From: CALWZE01 sp964645785
Lineage (GTDB): Bacteria > Bacillota > Clostridia > Oscillospirales > Ruminococcaceae
Assembly: GCA_964645785.1 (NCBI GenBank)
Contig: CAZYAV010000002.1
Location: forward strand, 13,689 to 77,688
DNA length: 64,000 bases
Direction: 5' to 3'
A program made the position numbers and the translations under genes. The notes under the pieces are model-generated. The model saw only the letters and a list, made by a program, of their open reading frames with translations. It was not told the origin of the DNA and did not search any database. Each line of letters opens with the position of its first letter. The stretch's first letter is position 1. This document shows positions 32,064 to 40,133 of this stretch, one piece after another.

Positions 32064-33005
32064 ATGACCTATCAGGAATGCTTTCGGACGGCGCCGCTGC
32101 TGTACAACATCTGTTCGGCCTATCAGCGGATGATGGACGATTACGGCTTTGTGCTCGACCCCGAGCTGAAGAGCAGCGCCTGGGTGGAGATCCCCGAATA
32201 CATCGAGCCTTACGCAGCCGTGTTCCGGGAGTATTTTGCGGTGGCGCAGCAGTACCATGTGCCGATGATTGCAACCGCCTCCAACCGGGGCGGCTTCCGG
32301 CATAACCGGGAAAAGGCCGGGCAGTATCTCGACCGGCCGCTGGTCAAGGAGAATATAGAGTTTCTGCGCAAAATCGCCGCCGGGTATGACGCGCCGATCT
32401 ATCTCGGCTGCATCGAGAGCTGTATCGGGGATCAGTATGACCCGAACACCCGGATCAATCCGGCGGAGGCCTACGACTTCCACCGGCGGCAGACGGACGA
32501 GTGGTTTGAGGCCGCGCCGGATTTTCTGTATTCCGGGATCATGCCCGAAATCAACGAGACGGTCGGCATGGCGCGGGCGTTTTCGGATTCAAAAATCCCC
32601 TATCACATCGGCTTTATCATCACCGACAGCGGCCGCCTGCTGGACGGCACAACCCTGCACGACGCCATCTGCCGGGTGGACGACGCAACCGAGAATCCCG
32701 CGCTGATGTTCATGTGCAACTGCATCCACCCCACCAACCTGCTGCACGCGCTCGAGCAGCCGTTCAACCGCACCGAGGCGGTGCGCACCCGGCTGCTGGG
32801 CAGCATCTCCAACGCCTCCATGCTCAAGCCGAGCGAGCTGGAGTGCTGCGAGCATATCGACAATGCCAGCGCGTCCGCGCTGGTCGACGCGCTCATTGAG
32901 CTGTACGACTTCCACCCGCTGCGGCTGGTGGGTGGCTGCTGCGGCACCAACCAGACCCACATGGTGGAGATGGTGCGCCGGATGCAGGCGCATATCGCAA
33001 AATAA
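32064..33005 (+). CDS. Homocysteine S-methyltransferase-family protein
   Basis: 313 residues from the ATG at 32064; AGGAAGG is 9 bp upstream, whereas the ATG at 32055 sits against that site. A barrel protein with the family zinc cysteines: MCNCIHP near residue 219 and GGCCGTN near 295. The family moves a methyl group from S-methylmethionine or betaine-like donors to homocysteine. The N-terminal GDG motif of typical members is not evident, and the donor is unknown. It sits alone between hairpins. Confidence 0.75.
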   Translation: MTYQECFRTAPLLYNICSAYQRMMDDYGFVLDPELKSSAWVEIPEYIEPYAAVFREYFAVAQQYHVPMIATASNRGGFRHNREKAGQYLDRPLVKENIEFLRKIAAGYDAPIYLGCIESCIGDQYDPNTRINPAEAYDFHRRQTDEWFEAAPDFLYSGIMPEINETVGMARAFSDSKIPYHIGFIITDSGRLLDGTTLHDAICRVDDATENPALMFMCNCIHPTNLLHALEQPFNRTEAVRTRLLGSISNASMLKPSELECCEHIDNASASALVDALIELYDFHPLRLVGGCCGTNQTHMVEMVRRMQAHIAK

Positions 33006-33008
33006 CAG

Positions 33009-33047
33009 GCAGAACAGCCGGGCGAACACGCCCGGCTGTTCTGCTTT
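33009..33047 (+). terminator. Terminator of the homocysteine methyltransferase-like gene
   Basis: A perfect 16-bp stem GCAGAACAGCCGGGCG and complement with an AACA loop, then TTT. Confidence 0.8.
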
Positions 33048-33578
33048 GGGGGAGGGGGAGCCCGGCGCGGTCAGATCCGGCCTTGCGCAATGCGGCAGGC
33101 AATGCGCCGGCATTCCCGTCCGCAGTTCCGGCCGCACCGCAAAAAAGCGTTCATCCTCTCCGGTGTACAGGTTGATTTTCCGGCCGCCCGCGCGGCGCTG
33201 TTTGGCCGGGGGGCGGAACCCGGCCGGGCAGGGGGGCTTGTCCCGATCTCCGTTATAGCCGCGCGCCCCGTGGTGCACCGCGGCCGGCGGAATGCGATCC
33301 GCGCGCGCACGGCGAAGCCGCCGCAGGGGTGCGGATCTTTTCGCCCGCGTTCCCGGCTGCACCCCGCAAAAAGCGCCCGCCACCCTGCGCGCGGCCTGGC
33401 CGTTCCGCCCTCTTTCGACGCCCGCTGCGATTGTCAAAGCCTCCCCCCGACCGACCGTCGGGGGGAGGCTGTTTGCGCTGCTTATGGCGGCGCGGACGCT
33501 GAGAGCAGCAACCGGCCGTGTGGGGCGGGATTTGCCCCGGCGGGTATTCCCGCAGCAGCACGCCCGGCCGGCGGCCGC
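33048..33578. other. Gene-free spacer with one minus-strand terminator
   Basis: Contains the hairpin at 33435-33470 that ends the minus-strand gene to the right. The rest is GC-rich with no coding pattern. Confidence 0.55.
33435..33470 (-). terminator. Terminator of the peptidoglycan-binding protein gene
   Basis: AGCCTCCCCCCGAC pairs with GTCGGGGGGAGGCT; on the minus strand TTTGAC follows. Confidence 0.65.
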
Positions 33579-34244
33579 TTATACGATCGCGACCCGCAGG
33601 TTCAGCAGGGATTCCCAGGTCATCCGTCCGATAATCCCGTTTTCGGTCAGCAGGCGGTCATGCTGAAACGCGCGCAGCGCGCGCTCGGTGTTTTGGCCGA
33701 AAATCCCGTCAACTGTGCCGGCGGAATAGCCCGCTGTGTTGAGAATGTCCTGCGCCGTCATGACCTGGTTGCCGCGGCTCCCGCGCCGCAGGGTCGGCAG
33801 GCCGGAGGTGACGAAGGCGCCCGAGGGCATATACCGCTTGTCGAAATACACTGTCTGGTCGCCGAGCGAAAACGGGATGACGACGCTGAACGCGTCGCTC
33901 TCGTCCGCCGCGGAATACAGGGACTCCCGCCCGGGCGCCGAGAGATTGGAACCGGAGGCAAACGCGGTGCCCATCAGGTGCTGGGGCAGCGCCACCATCC
34001 GGTTCGGGCCGAGCTGGGACATCCGCACAAACCCGAGGTCGAGGTGGACGGGTGCGTCGATGAACGAGCGGAACTGGTTCCACGCCTGCATCGTCGCAAA
34101 GTCCGTCCAGCCAAAATCATTGCCGCCCAGAAATTCCGAGACGGTCAGCGTACCCCCGACGTTGTAGGGCATCGGGTCGGACGGCGCACGGTGATACCGC
34201 TCGATACCGCCGTCATTGTTGTTGTAAACCAGAATCGTTGCCAA
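33579..34244 (-). CDS. Protein with C-terminal peptidoglycan-binding domain
   Basis: 221 residues from a TTG at 34244 with AGGGGAG about 9 bp upstream; the longer open frame is a GC artefact. Residues 1-150 (start LATILVYNNNDGGIERYH, then PMPYNVGGTLTVSEF) are a family I know only as uncharacterised in Clostridia, associated with peptidoglycan-binding proteins. Residues about 158-221 form a PG_binding_1 domain: LRRGSRGNQVMTAQDIL, TVDGIFGQNTERALRAFQ. No signal peptide is visible, which would fit a spore-associated or non-classically exported protein. Confidence 0.75.
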   Translation of the reverse strand: MATILVYNNNDGGIERYHRAPSDPMPYNVGGTLTVSEFLGGNDFGWTDFATMQAWNQFRSFIDAPVHLDLGFVRMSQLGPNRMVALPQHLMGTAFASGSNLSAPGRESLYSAADESDAFSVVIPFSLGDQTVYFDKRYMPSGAFVTSGLPTLRRGSRGNQVMTAQDILNTAGYSAGTVDGIFGQNTERALRAFQHDRLLTENGIIGRMTWESLLNLRVAIV

Positions 34245-34312
34245 ACCGCATGTCTCCCCTTCAGTTTCTTGTTGCTCCACAATATGCCGCCGGGGAAGAA
34301 AGGGTGCGGGGT

Positions 34313-35857
34313 TCAGCCGCCCAGCTCGACGTTGTCCAGCGCGCCGCGGCACAGGAAGAGGACGAGCGCCGAAACGCCGAGCATCCACAGCCCCGCGGCG
34401 AGAATCCCGGCCGCGAGCCCGGCCGCGGCGCCAGCCAGCACGGCGAGGACGACCCCCGGCGCCGCGGCGACGATCAGGGTCAGGAAAAACAGAAATACCT
34501 GCATGGCCTTGGGCAGGGTGCCGAACAGGCGGTCGGTGAGCATATCCGCCGCGATGAAATACAGCGAAAAGCACCACCGCGTCAGCATACAGGCCAGCAC
34601 CTGCGCAAGCGGCGCGCGGACAATCAGCCCCACCAGCGCCATGGTCAGCGCAGATTCGGCCGCCGCACGCACCATCGTCTCGGCACAGAGCATCAGCAGT
34701 TTTTTAAAGGGCGGCTCGGGCAGCAGAAAGATATACGGGTAGGTCATCTCCCGAACCCAGCGGCCGGTGAACGAGCCGAAGATGAGCATATACAGGTTCA
34801 TCAAAAAGGCGGGCAGAAGACCCTCGTCCCGCATGAACCAGGCCATCGCACAGCTGAGGGCGAGGGAGATAAGGCCGACGGCGTCCAGGAACAGCACCCG
34901 GGAGCGCCGGTTCTCCAGCCGGTGCTTGAAATAGAACGCCGACGCGCCCTGCCCGCCGTTTATACCGGTGCGGCCGACCCGGATTCTGGAGGGGGTATTT
35001 TCGGCCACCCGTCCCTCCTTCTGGGCGGTGATGGCGCTCTGCGCCGTCTCGGCGGCAACCAGCACGTCCTCGTAAAAATCCGAATCGAGATTGAGAAGGA
35101 GCAGGGCGAACAGCAGAACAAACGCGGCGGTCAGCCCCAGGCCGAGCGCGGCTTGCCCCCACGCCCCGGCAAGCACGCCGCGCGCGAACATCCGCATCCA
35201 GCCCGCAATGGGGAACCAGTCCGCCCAGGGTGCGTTTGCGCCCGCGACCGCGGCGCCCAGCGTATCCGCCGCGCCCGGCACCCCGCGCAGCGCGCAGAGC
35301 GCCACCGCCGCCGCAGTAAGCCAGAGCGCGGCGCGGATCACCCGCCTGCGCCGGTCGTTCCCGCTGGAAAAGGAATAGATGCCCATCGCGAGCAGCTGGG
35401 CGCAGAACACGGTCAGCATATAGCCGACGAGGATCGCGAACAGCCCGCCCAGCCCGATGCCGTACAGCTGGTGCAGCCAGCCGTACTGATAAAGCAGAAA
35501 AAAGGCCATAAAAAAGGTCATGCCCAGCTGGCGGACAAGGCCGTAAACCAGCACCTGCCGCGGGGGAACCGGCGCGGGGAAGAGGTTGTTGACGTCGGCC
35601 ATGCTGAAAAAGCTCGCGCCGTTGCTCAGCCCGGACTTTGCCCCAAGCAGGAGCATGACAAAATACAGCGCAAAAATCATCGCGCCCAGCTCGTCCGCAC
35701 TGCGCGCAGCCGCGGCGGGCGTGTCGCCGCCCGTGAACAGCAGCATCCCGAACAGCGCCAGCATCACAAGGCTCAGCACAACCCGCGCCGGGGATTTGAA
35801 GAATGCCTTGAGCGAGTTTTTGAACCGGGTCAGAATCAGATAGACAATCGCGTTCAT
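34313..35857 (-). CDS. ABC exporter membrane subunit
   Basis: 514 residues with about 10-12 hydrophobic segments and a soluble stretch around 285-315. The N-terminus MNAIVYLILTRFKNSLKAFF and the segment DVNNLFPAPVPPRQVLVYGL match the large exporter permeases found in Firmicutes next to an ATPase. It overlaps the ATPase gene by 4 bp (ATGA), so the two are co-translated. Substrate unknown; two-gene exporters of this sort often handle peptides or antibiotics. Confidence 0.8.
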   Translation of the reverse strand: MNAIVYLILTRFKNSLKAFFKSPARVVLSLVMLALFGMLLFTGGDTPAAAARSADELGAMIFALYFVMLLLGAKSGLSNGASFFSMADVNNLFPAPVPPRQVLVYGLVRQLGMTFFMAFFLLYQYGWLHQLYGIGLGGLFAILVGYMLTVFCAQLLAMGIYSFSSGNDRRRRVIRAALWLTAAAVALCALRGVPGAADTLGAAVAGANAPWADWFPIAGWMRMFARGVLAGAWGQAALGLGLTAAFVLLFALLLLNLDSDFYEDVLVAAETAQSAITAQKEGRVAENTPSRIRVGRTGINGGQGASAFYFKHRLENRRSRVLFLDAVGLISLALSCAMAWFMRDEGLLPAFLMNLYMLIFGSFTGRWVREMTYPYIFLLPEPPFKKLLMLCAETMVRAAAESALTMALVGLIVRAPLAQVLACMLTRWCFSLYFIAADMLTDRLFGTLPKAMQVFLFFLTLIVAAAPGVVLAVLAGAAAGLAAGILAAGLWMLGVSALVLFLCRGALDNVELGG

Positions 35858-36570
35858 CGTCCCGCCTCCGCGCCGCCGTCCGCCGCTTCGGTAATCTCAA
35901 AAAACAGATCCTCCAGGCTCTTCTGCCCGTCGCCGTTGACCTTGGTTGCGGCGAACCGGCCGTGCACCATGATGTGCGCGACGTCCCAGTAATCCTCGAC
36001 CGAATCGAGCATGTGGGTGCTGATGAGCACCGAGCATCCCCGCGCGCGCAGCTCGCAAAACACCGCCTTCAGCTCCTTGATGGCGTGGGGGTCAAGGCCG
36101 ACCAGCGGCTCGTCGAAGATCAGGGTGCTGGGCTGCGGGGTCAGCGCGCAGCAGATTGAAAGCTTTTGCCGCATCCCCTTGGACAACTCCTTGGCCAGCG
36201 TGCCGCGCTTTTCCGCCAGCTCAAACCGCTCCAGCAGCGCGTCCGCCTGCGCCCGCCAGCCGCTGCCCAGCCGGTACGCCCGCGCGATAAATTCCAGATG
36301 CTCGCCGACCGTCAGCAGGTCGTAAACCGCCGGGAGCTCGGGGATATAGCCAAGCTTCCGCTTGGCCTCGAGGCTTTTGTTCGGCGCGCCGTCCACCAGA
36401 ATTTCCCCTTCAAACCGCAGCAGACCGGCAATGCACTTGATAAGGGTGGATTTTCCCGCGCCGTTCGGCCCCAGCAGCACCGCAATCTGGCCGTCCTCAA
36501 CCGAAAAGCTGACCCCGTCGTTGGCGGTCAGCTTGCCGTACCGCTTGGTTAAACTGTGAACCTGAATCAT
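35854..36570 (-). CDS. ABC transporter ATP-binding subunit
   Basis: 238 residues from the ATG at 36570 (AAGGAG 8 bp upstream). Walker A is LLGPNGAGKSTLI, the signature is LSKGMRQKL, and Walker B is TLIFDEPLVGLDP with the switch His in ISTHML. The ABC signature has K-G-M rather than G-G-Q, as is common in multidrug-type exporters. It drives the permease encoded next. Confidence 0.93.
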   Translation of the reverse strand: MIQVHSLTKRYGKLTANDGVSFSVEDGQIAVLLGPNGAGKSTLIKCIAGLLRFEGEILVDGAPNKSLEAKRKLGYIPELPAVYDLLTVGEHLEFIARAYRLGSGWRAQADALLERFELAEKRGTLAKELSKGMRQKLSICCALTPQPSTLIFDEPLVGLDPHAIKELKAVFCELRARGCSVLISTHMLDSVEDYWDVAHIMVHGRFAATKVNGDGQKSLEDLFFEITEAADGGAEAGR

Positions 36571-37003
36571 GTTTTTTCTCCTTGTTCCGCTCTGTTTCCC
36601 TGTGCCGGATGACGGGCGGCACAGTCGAACGCCGCACGCGCGCAGGGGGCGCGCCGTCATGCAGATATAGTATAGCAGAATACGGCGCGGTTGCAATAAA
36701 AAATGGCCGCCGGCGCCGCGGCAGAGAAAACGGCGGCTTTGAAAGCCCGCGGCGGCCGGTTTACGCACGCCAAAAAACAGATAACGCGTTCGGCTCCCAC
36801 AGGCCGCCGCCCGGCACTTCGGCGAAAACAACCGGCCGAACCGGAAAGAATAGGCGATTTGACAAAAACGGGATACAGCCCGCCCCAAAGCAGGCCGGTA
36901 TCCCGGGAAAGTGTGTAGCAGGCGGGGCGCAGTAAAGGCCGTCGCGCCGGGGAGAACCGCGTGCCGCCGCGGCCGCACCCGCAAGGCGCTCCGCCCGTGC
37001 GGG
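36571..37003. other. Spacer with a minus-strand promoter
   Basis: Apart from the promoter at 36669-36696 I see no gene or strong hairpin. A palindrome-like TATCCCGGGAAA occurs at 36899-36910. Confidence 0.5.
36669..36696 (-). promoter_or_regulatory. Candidate promoter of the ABC exporter operon
   Basis: On the minus strand TTGCAA (36691-36696), 16-bp spacer, TATACT (36669-36674). Confidence 0.55.
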
Positions 37004-37507
37004 CTATATCGCGGCGTGTTCGGCGATTCGCGCCGCGATATACGGCTCGATTTCGTCCGGCGGCAGCCCGAGCGCGGTGGCGAGCTCGCCGTGCAGCAGC
37101 TCGCAGGCGCGCCGCAAAAAGGTCTCGTCGATTTTGCCGAACTTCCGCCCGCTCTGCCGCTTGGTGTACAGGGTGACGATGAGCGCGGCGAGGCTCTCGC
37201 ACTCGTGCTGCCGGATCACCTGCTGATACTGCGCGGCGAGCTCCTGCGGGGTGCGCGCGTCAAACGCGCCGGCATCCACGCTGGGCAGCAGCTCGATGAG
37301 CCGCTCGGCCTGCTCGCGGGTGATAATCGGCCGCAGCGGCGCGCTTTCGCTGTCCGCCGGAACATAGATTACGCCGCTTTTATACAGCGGGGCAAGCCGG
37401 TAATACAGCCGCCCCTTTGGCGTACCGGGCATCTCATGCGGCTCGACCGCCTCGACCCGGCAGACGCCCGTCGTTCCAAACAGCACAAGTTCGTTGACCT
37501 GAAACAT
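37004..37507 (-). CDS. CarD/CdnL-family transcription factor
   Basis: 167 residues. The N-terminal RNA-polymerase interaction domain reads MFQVNELVLFGTTGVCRVEAVE, GRLYYRLAPLY, VIYVPAD. The C-terminal half is helical (RTPQELAAQYQQVIRQ). CarD binds RNA polymerase beta and steadies open complexes at rRNA and other promoters. GGAGGG lies about 8 bp before the ATG. It is monocistronic and converges on nothing obvious. Confidence 0.9.
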   Translation of the reverse strand: MFQVNELVLFGTTGVCRVEAVEPHEMPGTPKGRLYYRLAPLYKSGVIYVPADSESAPLRPIITREQAERLIELLPSVDAGAFDARTPQELAAQYQQVIRQHECESLAALIVTLYTKRQSGRKFGKIDETFLRRACELLHGELATALGLPPDEIEPYIAARIAEHAAI

Positions 37508-38062
37508 GATTTTCCCTCCTTTTTGGGTGCCGCGCCGAACGATAACAAAAACACGCGGTGGACAACTGGACTTACGTTTGTCTCAAACCGCGCGTTGCTG
37601 AAATCCGTTATTGACCCGGCGGTGTACCCGCCGGTTATTCTACATTTAGTATAGCACAAATGGGACGCAAAAGGTAAGCAAAAATTTTGTCTGCCCGGCT
37701 AATTTGCGGCACCGCACAGCGGAAGAACGCTGCCGTCTGTATGCTGCATGGGGCGATGAGCCGGGCGGGGAACCGCCCCCGCCCGTGCGCGCCACACACA
37801 GCGGCCGCCAAACGGACCCGGAACGCCTGCCCGCCGGCTTCATCGGGCAGGGGGAAAGAAGGGCTCCCCTGCTCAAGCCGCCGGACAAAGCGCCGGGGGC
37901 ATAGGCGGAACCGCGGCAGCAGGGCACCGCCCGGCCGTTCTTTTCCCAAAAAACGTGGGACGCCGCCCGATTTGCCGCGCCGGGAGAATACCGCCCCATC
38001 ACCCCGCTGCCCGCCAGCCGGAGCCGGGAGCGGAGCGGGTGCCACCCGCCCCCCACTCCGGC
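37508..38062. other. 555-bp spacer between CarD and the trpB gene
   Basis: A likely -10 (TATACT on the minus strand, 37648-37653) for carD lies here, with no good -35. A GC hairpin without a T-run is at 37762-37785. Nothing else is recognisable. Confidence 0.45.
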
Positions 38063-39445
38063 TCAGTGCTCGCCGGGGACGGCGGGCAGACCGGCAAAGC
38101 CCTTTTCAAGGTCGGCGTCGGTCGGGATATAGTCGCTCATCTCGCCGTCGTTATACCGCGCATAGGCGACCATGTCAAAATAGCCGGTGCCGGTCAGACC
38201 GAACAGGATGGTCTTTTCCTCGCCGGTCTGCTTGCACGCGAGCGCCTCGTCGATGGCGGCGCGGATTGCGTGGCTGCTTTCGGGCGCGGGCAGGATGCCT
38301 TCGGTGCGGGCAAACAGCTCGGCCGCCTCAAAGACGGAGGTCTGTTCGACGCTCCTCGCCTCCATCAGCCCGTCGGCATACAGCTGGGAGAGCACGCCGC
38401 TCATGCCGTGATACCGCAGCCCGCCCGCGTGGTTGGCGGAGGGGATGAACCCGCTGCCGAGCGTGTACATCTTGGCGAGCGGGCAGACCATGCCGGTGTC
38501 GCAGAAATCGTACGCGAACCGCCCGCGCGTAAGGCTCGGGCAGCTTGCGGGCTCCACGGCGATGAAGCGGTAATCCGCTTCGCCGCGCAGCTTTTCGCCC
38601 ATAAACGGCGCAATCAGCCCGCCGAGGTTGCTGCCGCCGCCCGCGCAGCCGATGATGATGTCCGGCTTGACGCCGTACTTGTCCAGCGCGGCCTTGGATT
38701 CCAGCCCGATTACGCTCTGGTGCAGCAGCACCTGCGCCAGCACGCTGCCAAGCACATAGCGATAGCCCTCGCGGGTGGTCGCGGCCTCAACCGCCTCGCT
38801 GATGGCGCAGCCGAGGCTGCCGGACGTGCCGGGGAACCGCTCGAGCATCCGGCGGCCGACCGCGGTCTCGGCCGAGGGGGAGGGGGTCACCGACGCGCCG
38901 TAGGTGCGCATCACCTCGCGGCGAAAGGGCTTCTGCTCGTAGGAAACCTTGACCATGTAGACCTTGCAGTCCAGCCCGAAATACGCGCAGGCCATCGAGA
39001 GCGCCGTGCCCCACTGACCCGCGCCCGTTTCGGTCGTCACCCCCTTCAGCCCCTGCTGCTTGGCGTAATACGCCTGCGCGACCGCGCTGTTGAGCTTGTG
39101 GCTGCCCGAGGTGTTGTTGCCCTCAAACTTATAGTAGATTTTGGCCGGCGTGTCCAGCTTCTTTTCCAGGCAGTACGCCCGCACAAGCGGGGAGGGACGG
39201 TACATCTTATAGAAATCCCGGATCTCATCCGGAATGTCAAAATAGGGGGTCGTGTCGTCCAGCTCCTGCCGCACAAGCTCGTCGCAGAACACCTGCCGCA
39301 GCTCACCGGCGGTCATCGGCCGCAGGGTGCCGGGATTGAGCAGCGGCGCGGGCTTGTTGCGCATGTCCGCCCGCAGGTTATACCACTGCCGGGGCAGCTC
39401 GTCCTCGGATAGATAGATTTTGTAAGGGATTTTGGTTTCGGCCAT
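38063..39445 (-). CDS. trpB: TrpB2-type tryptophan synthase beta chain
   Basis: 460 residues from the ATG at 39445 (GGAAAGGAG 6-10 bp upstream). PLP enzyme that joins indole and serine to make tryptophan. The PLP lysine is in NTSGSHKLNSA, followed by TETGAGQWGTALS and the phosphate loop CAGGGSNLGG. The length (over 450) and the N-terminal WYNLRADM segment mark the TrpB2 branch, which often acts without TrpA as an indole scavenger. No trpA is nearby. A Trp-specific T-box precedes it. Confidence 0.93.
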   Translation of the reverse strand: MAETKIPYKIYLSEDELPRQWYNLRADMRNKPAPLLNPGTLRPMTAGELRQVFCDELVRQELDDTTPYFDIPDEIRDFYKMYRPSPLVRAYCLEKKLDTPAKIYYKFEGNNTSGSHKLNSAVAQAYYAKQQGLKGVTTETGAGQWGTALSMACAYFGLDCKVYMVKVSYEQKPFRREVMRTYGASVTPSPSAETAVGRRMLERFPGTSGSLGCAISEAVEAATTREGYRYVLGSVLAQVLLHQSVIGLESKAALDKYGVKPDIIIGCAGGGSNLGGLIAPFMGEKLRGEADYRFIAVEPASCPSLTRGRFAYDFCDTGMVCPLAKMYTLGSGFIPSANHAGGLRYHGMSGVLSQLYADGLMEARSVEQTSVFEAAELFARTEGILPAPESSHAIRAAIDEALACKQTGEEKTILFGLTGTGYFDMVAYARYNDGEMSDYIPTDADLEKGFAGLPAVPGEH

Positions 39446-39495
39446 TTTTCGGCTCCTTTCCCCGCCGGCAGTGCGGCGGCTCCGCGCGGGACAGA

Positions 39496-39829
39496 GAAAA
39501 GCCGCCCCCGTCCCACAGAATAATGGATTCTGCTGGGACAGAAGCGGCCAATAAGTCCGTTTCTGCGGTGCCACCCGGCTTGGCGCGTACAATCCGCGCC
39601 CGCTCTGCGCGCACAGAGCCGGGACGTCGCCGCCCGGGACAGATGCGCCGGCCTTTGATAACGGAGCGCCTCTCTCCGTCTCGCATACTGCGCGCCCCTT
39701 TATGCGGCGCGGTTCCGCTTGCCCTTGAAAGCCCATTCAATCCGCCTGTCTGCGCCGCCATCCCACCGCCGGCGGCTCTCTTGGCCAGACACTGCGCGAA
39801 TCTACTCATTCTTTCGCATTGGTTTGGAT
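39496..39829 (-). promoter_or_regulatory. T-box riboswitch with Trp (UGG) specifier, upstream of trpB2
   Basis: On the minus strand the leader begins near 39829. It has the AGTA motif (GAATGAGTAGATTCG), the AGAGAG and GGTGGGA stem-I elements, a specifier loop GAATGGGCTTTC with codon TGG at 39735-39733, and the T-box GGGTGGCACCGC (39576-39565). A terminator follows: GTCCCAGCAGAAT/ATTCTGTGGGAC within GCCGC/GCGGC, ending in TTTT (39548-39496). Uncharged tRNA-Trp should therefore allow read-through into trpB. Confidence 0.93.
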
Positions 39830-39835
39830 GGATGG

Positions 39836-39865
39836 AGTGTAGCACGGCAAACCGCCCAAAGTCAA
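39836..39865 (-). promoter_or_regulatory. Promoter of the T-box/trpB2 transcript
   Basis: On the minus strand TTGACT (39860-39865), 18-bp spacer, TACACT (39836-39841), just upstream of the T-box. Confidence 0.7.
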
Positions 39866-39871
39866 GAAACC

Positions 39872-39895
39872 GGCGGAAAGTTTAACTTTTCCGCC
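39872..39895. repeat. Short hairpin between divergent promoters
   Basis: GGCGGAAA pairs with TTTCCGCC around an AT-rich loop, just upstream of the trpB2 promoter. Confidence 0.5.
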
Positions 39896-40014
39896 AATAA
39901 ACAGGCAATAAATCGGGTAAATTATAGCTGTATAGCACAAAAACCGCCGCGGCGCACCCGCCCTTTCACGCCCGCCGCCCGGTCGAAAAAACCGCCCGCG
40001 GGCGCAGATTTCGA

Positions 40015-40043
40015 TTGTATTTCGGGGCGCGTTGCAGTAAAAT
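40015..40043 (+). promoter_or_regulatory. Candidate promoter of glmS
   Basis: TTGTAT (40015-40020), 17-bp spacer, TAAAAT (40038-40043). No glmS ribozyme core is visible between it and the gene. Confidence 0.55.
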
Positions 40044-40133
40044 AACAGGGAACCGGCGCGGGTCTTCCGCCCGGCAACCCCGCGACCCGGCGCGGCAGAC
40101 ACGCGCCCGGCCGCCGCAGCAAGGAGAAACCAT

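Noticed and set aside
36898..36911. Noc-binding-like site around TCCCGGGAAA
   Set aside because: It differs from ATTTCCCGGGAAAT at three positions; one such site in a GC-rich window proves nothing. A similar one near 59750 is weaker.
39880..40133. glmS ribozyme
   Set aside because: I searched the leader for the conserved core and cleavage-site context and did not see them. A covariance-model search would decide.
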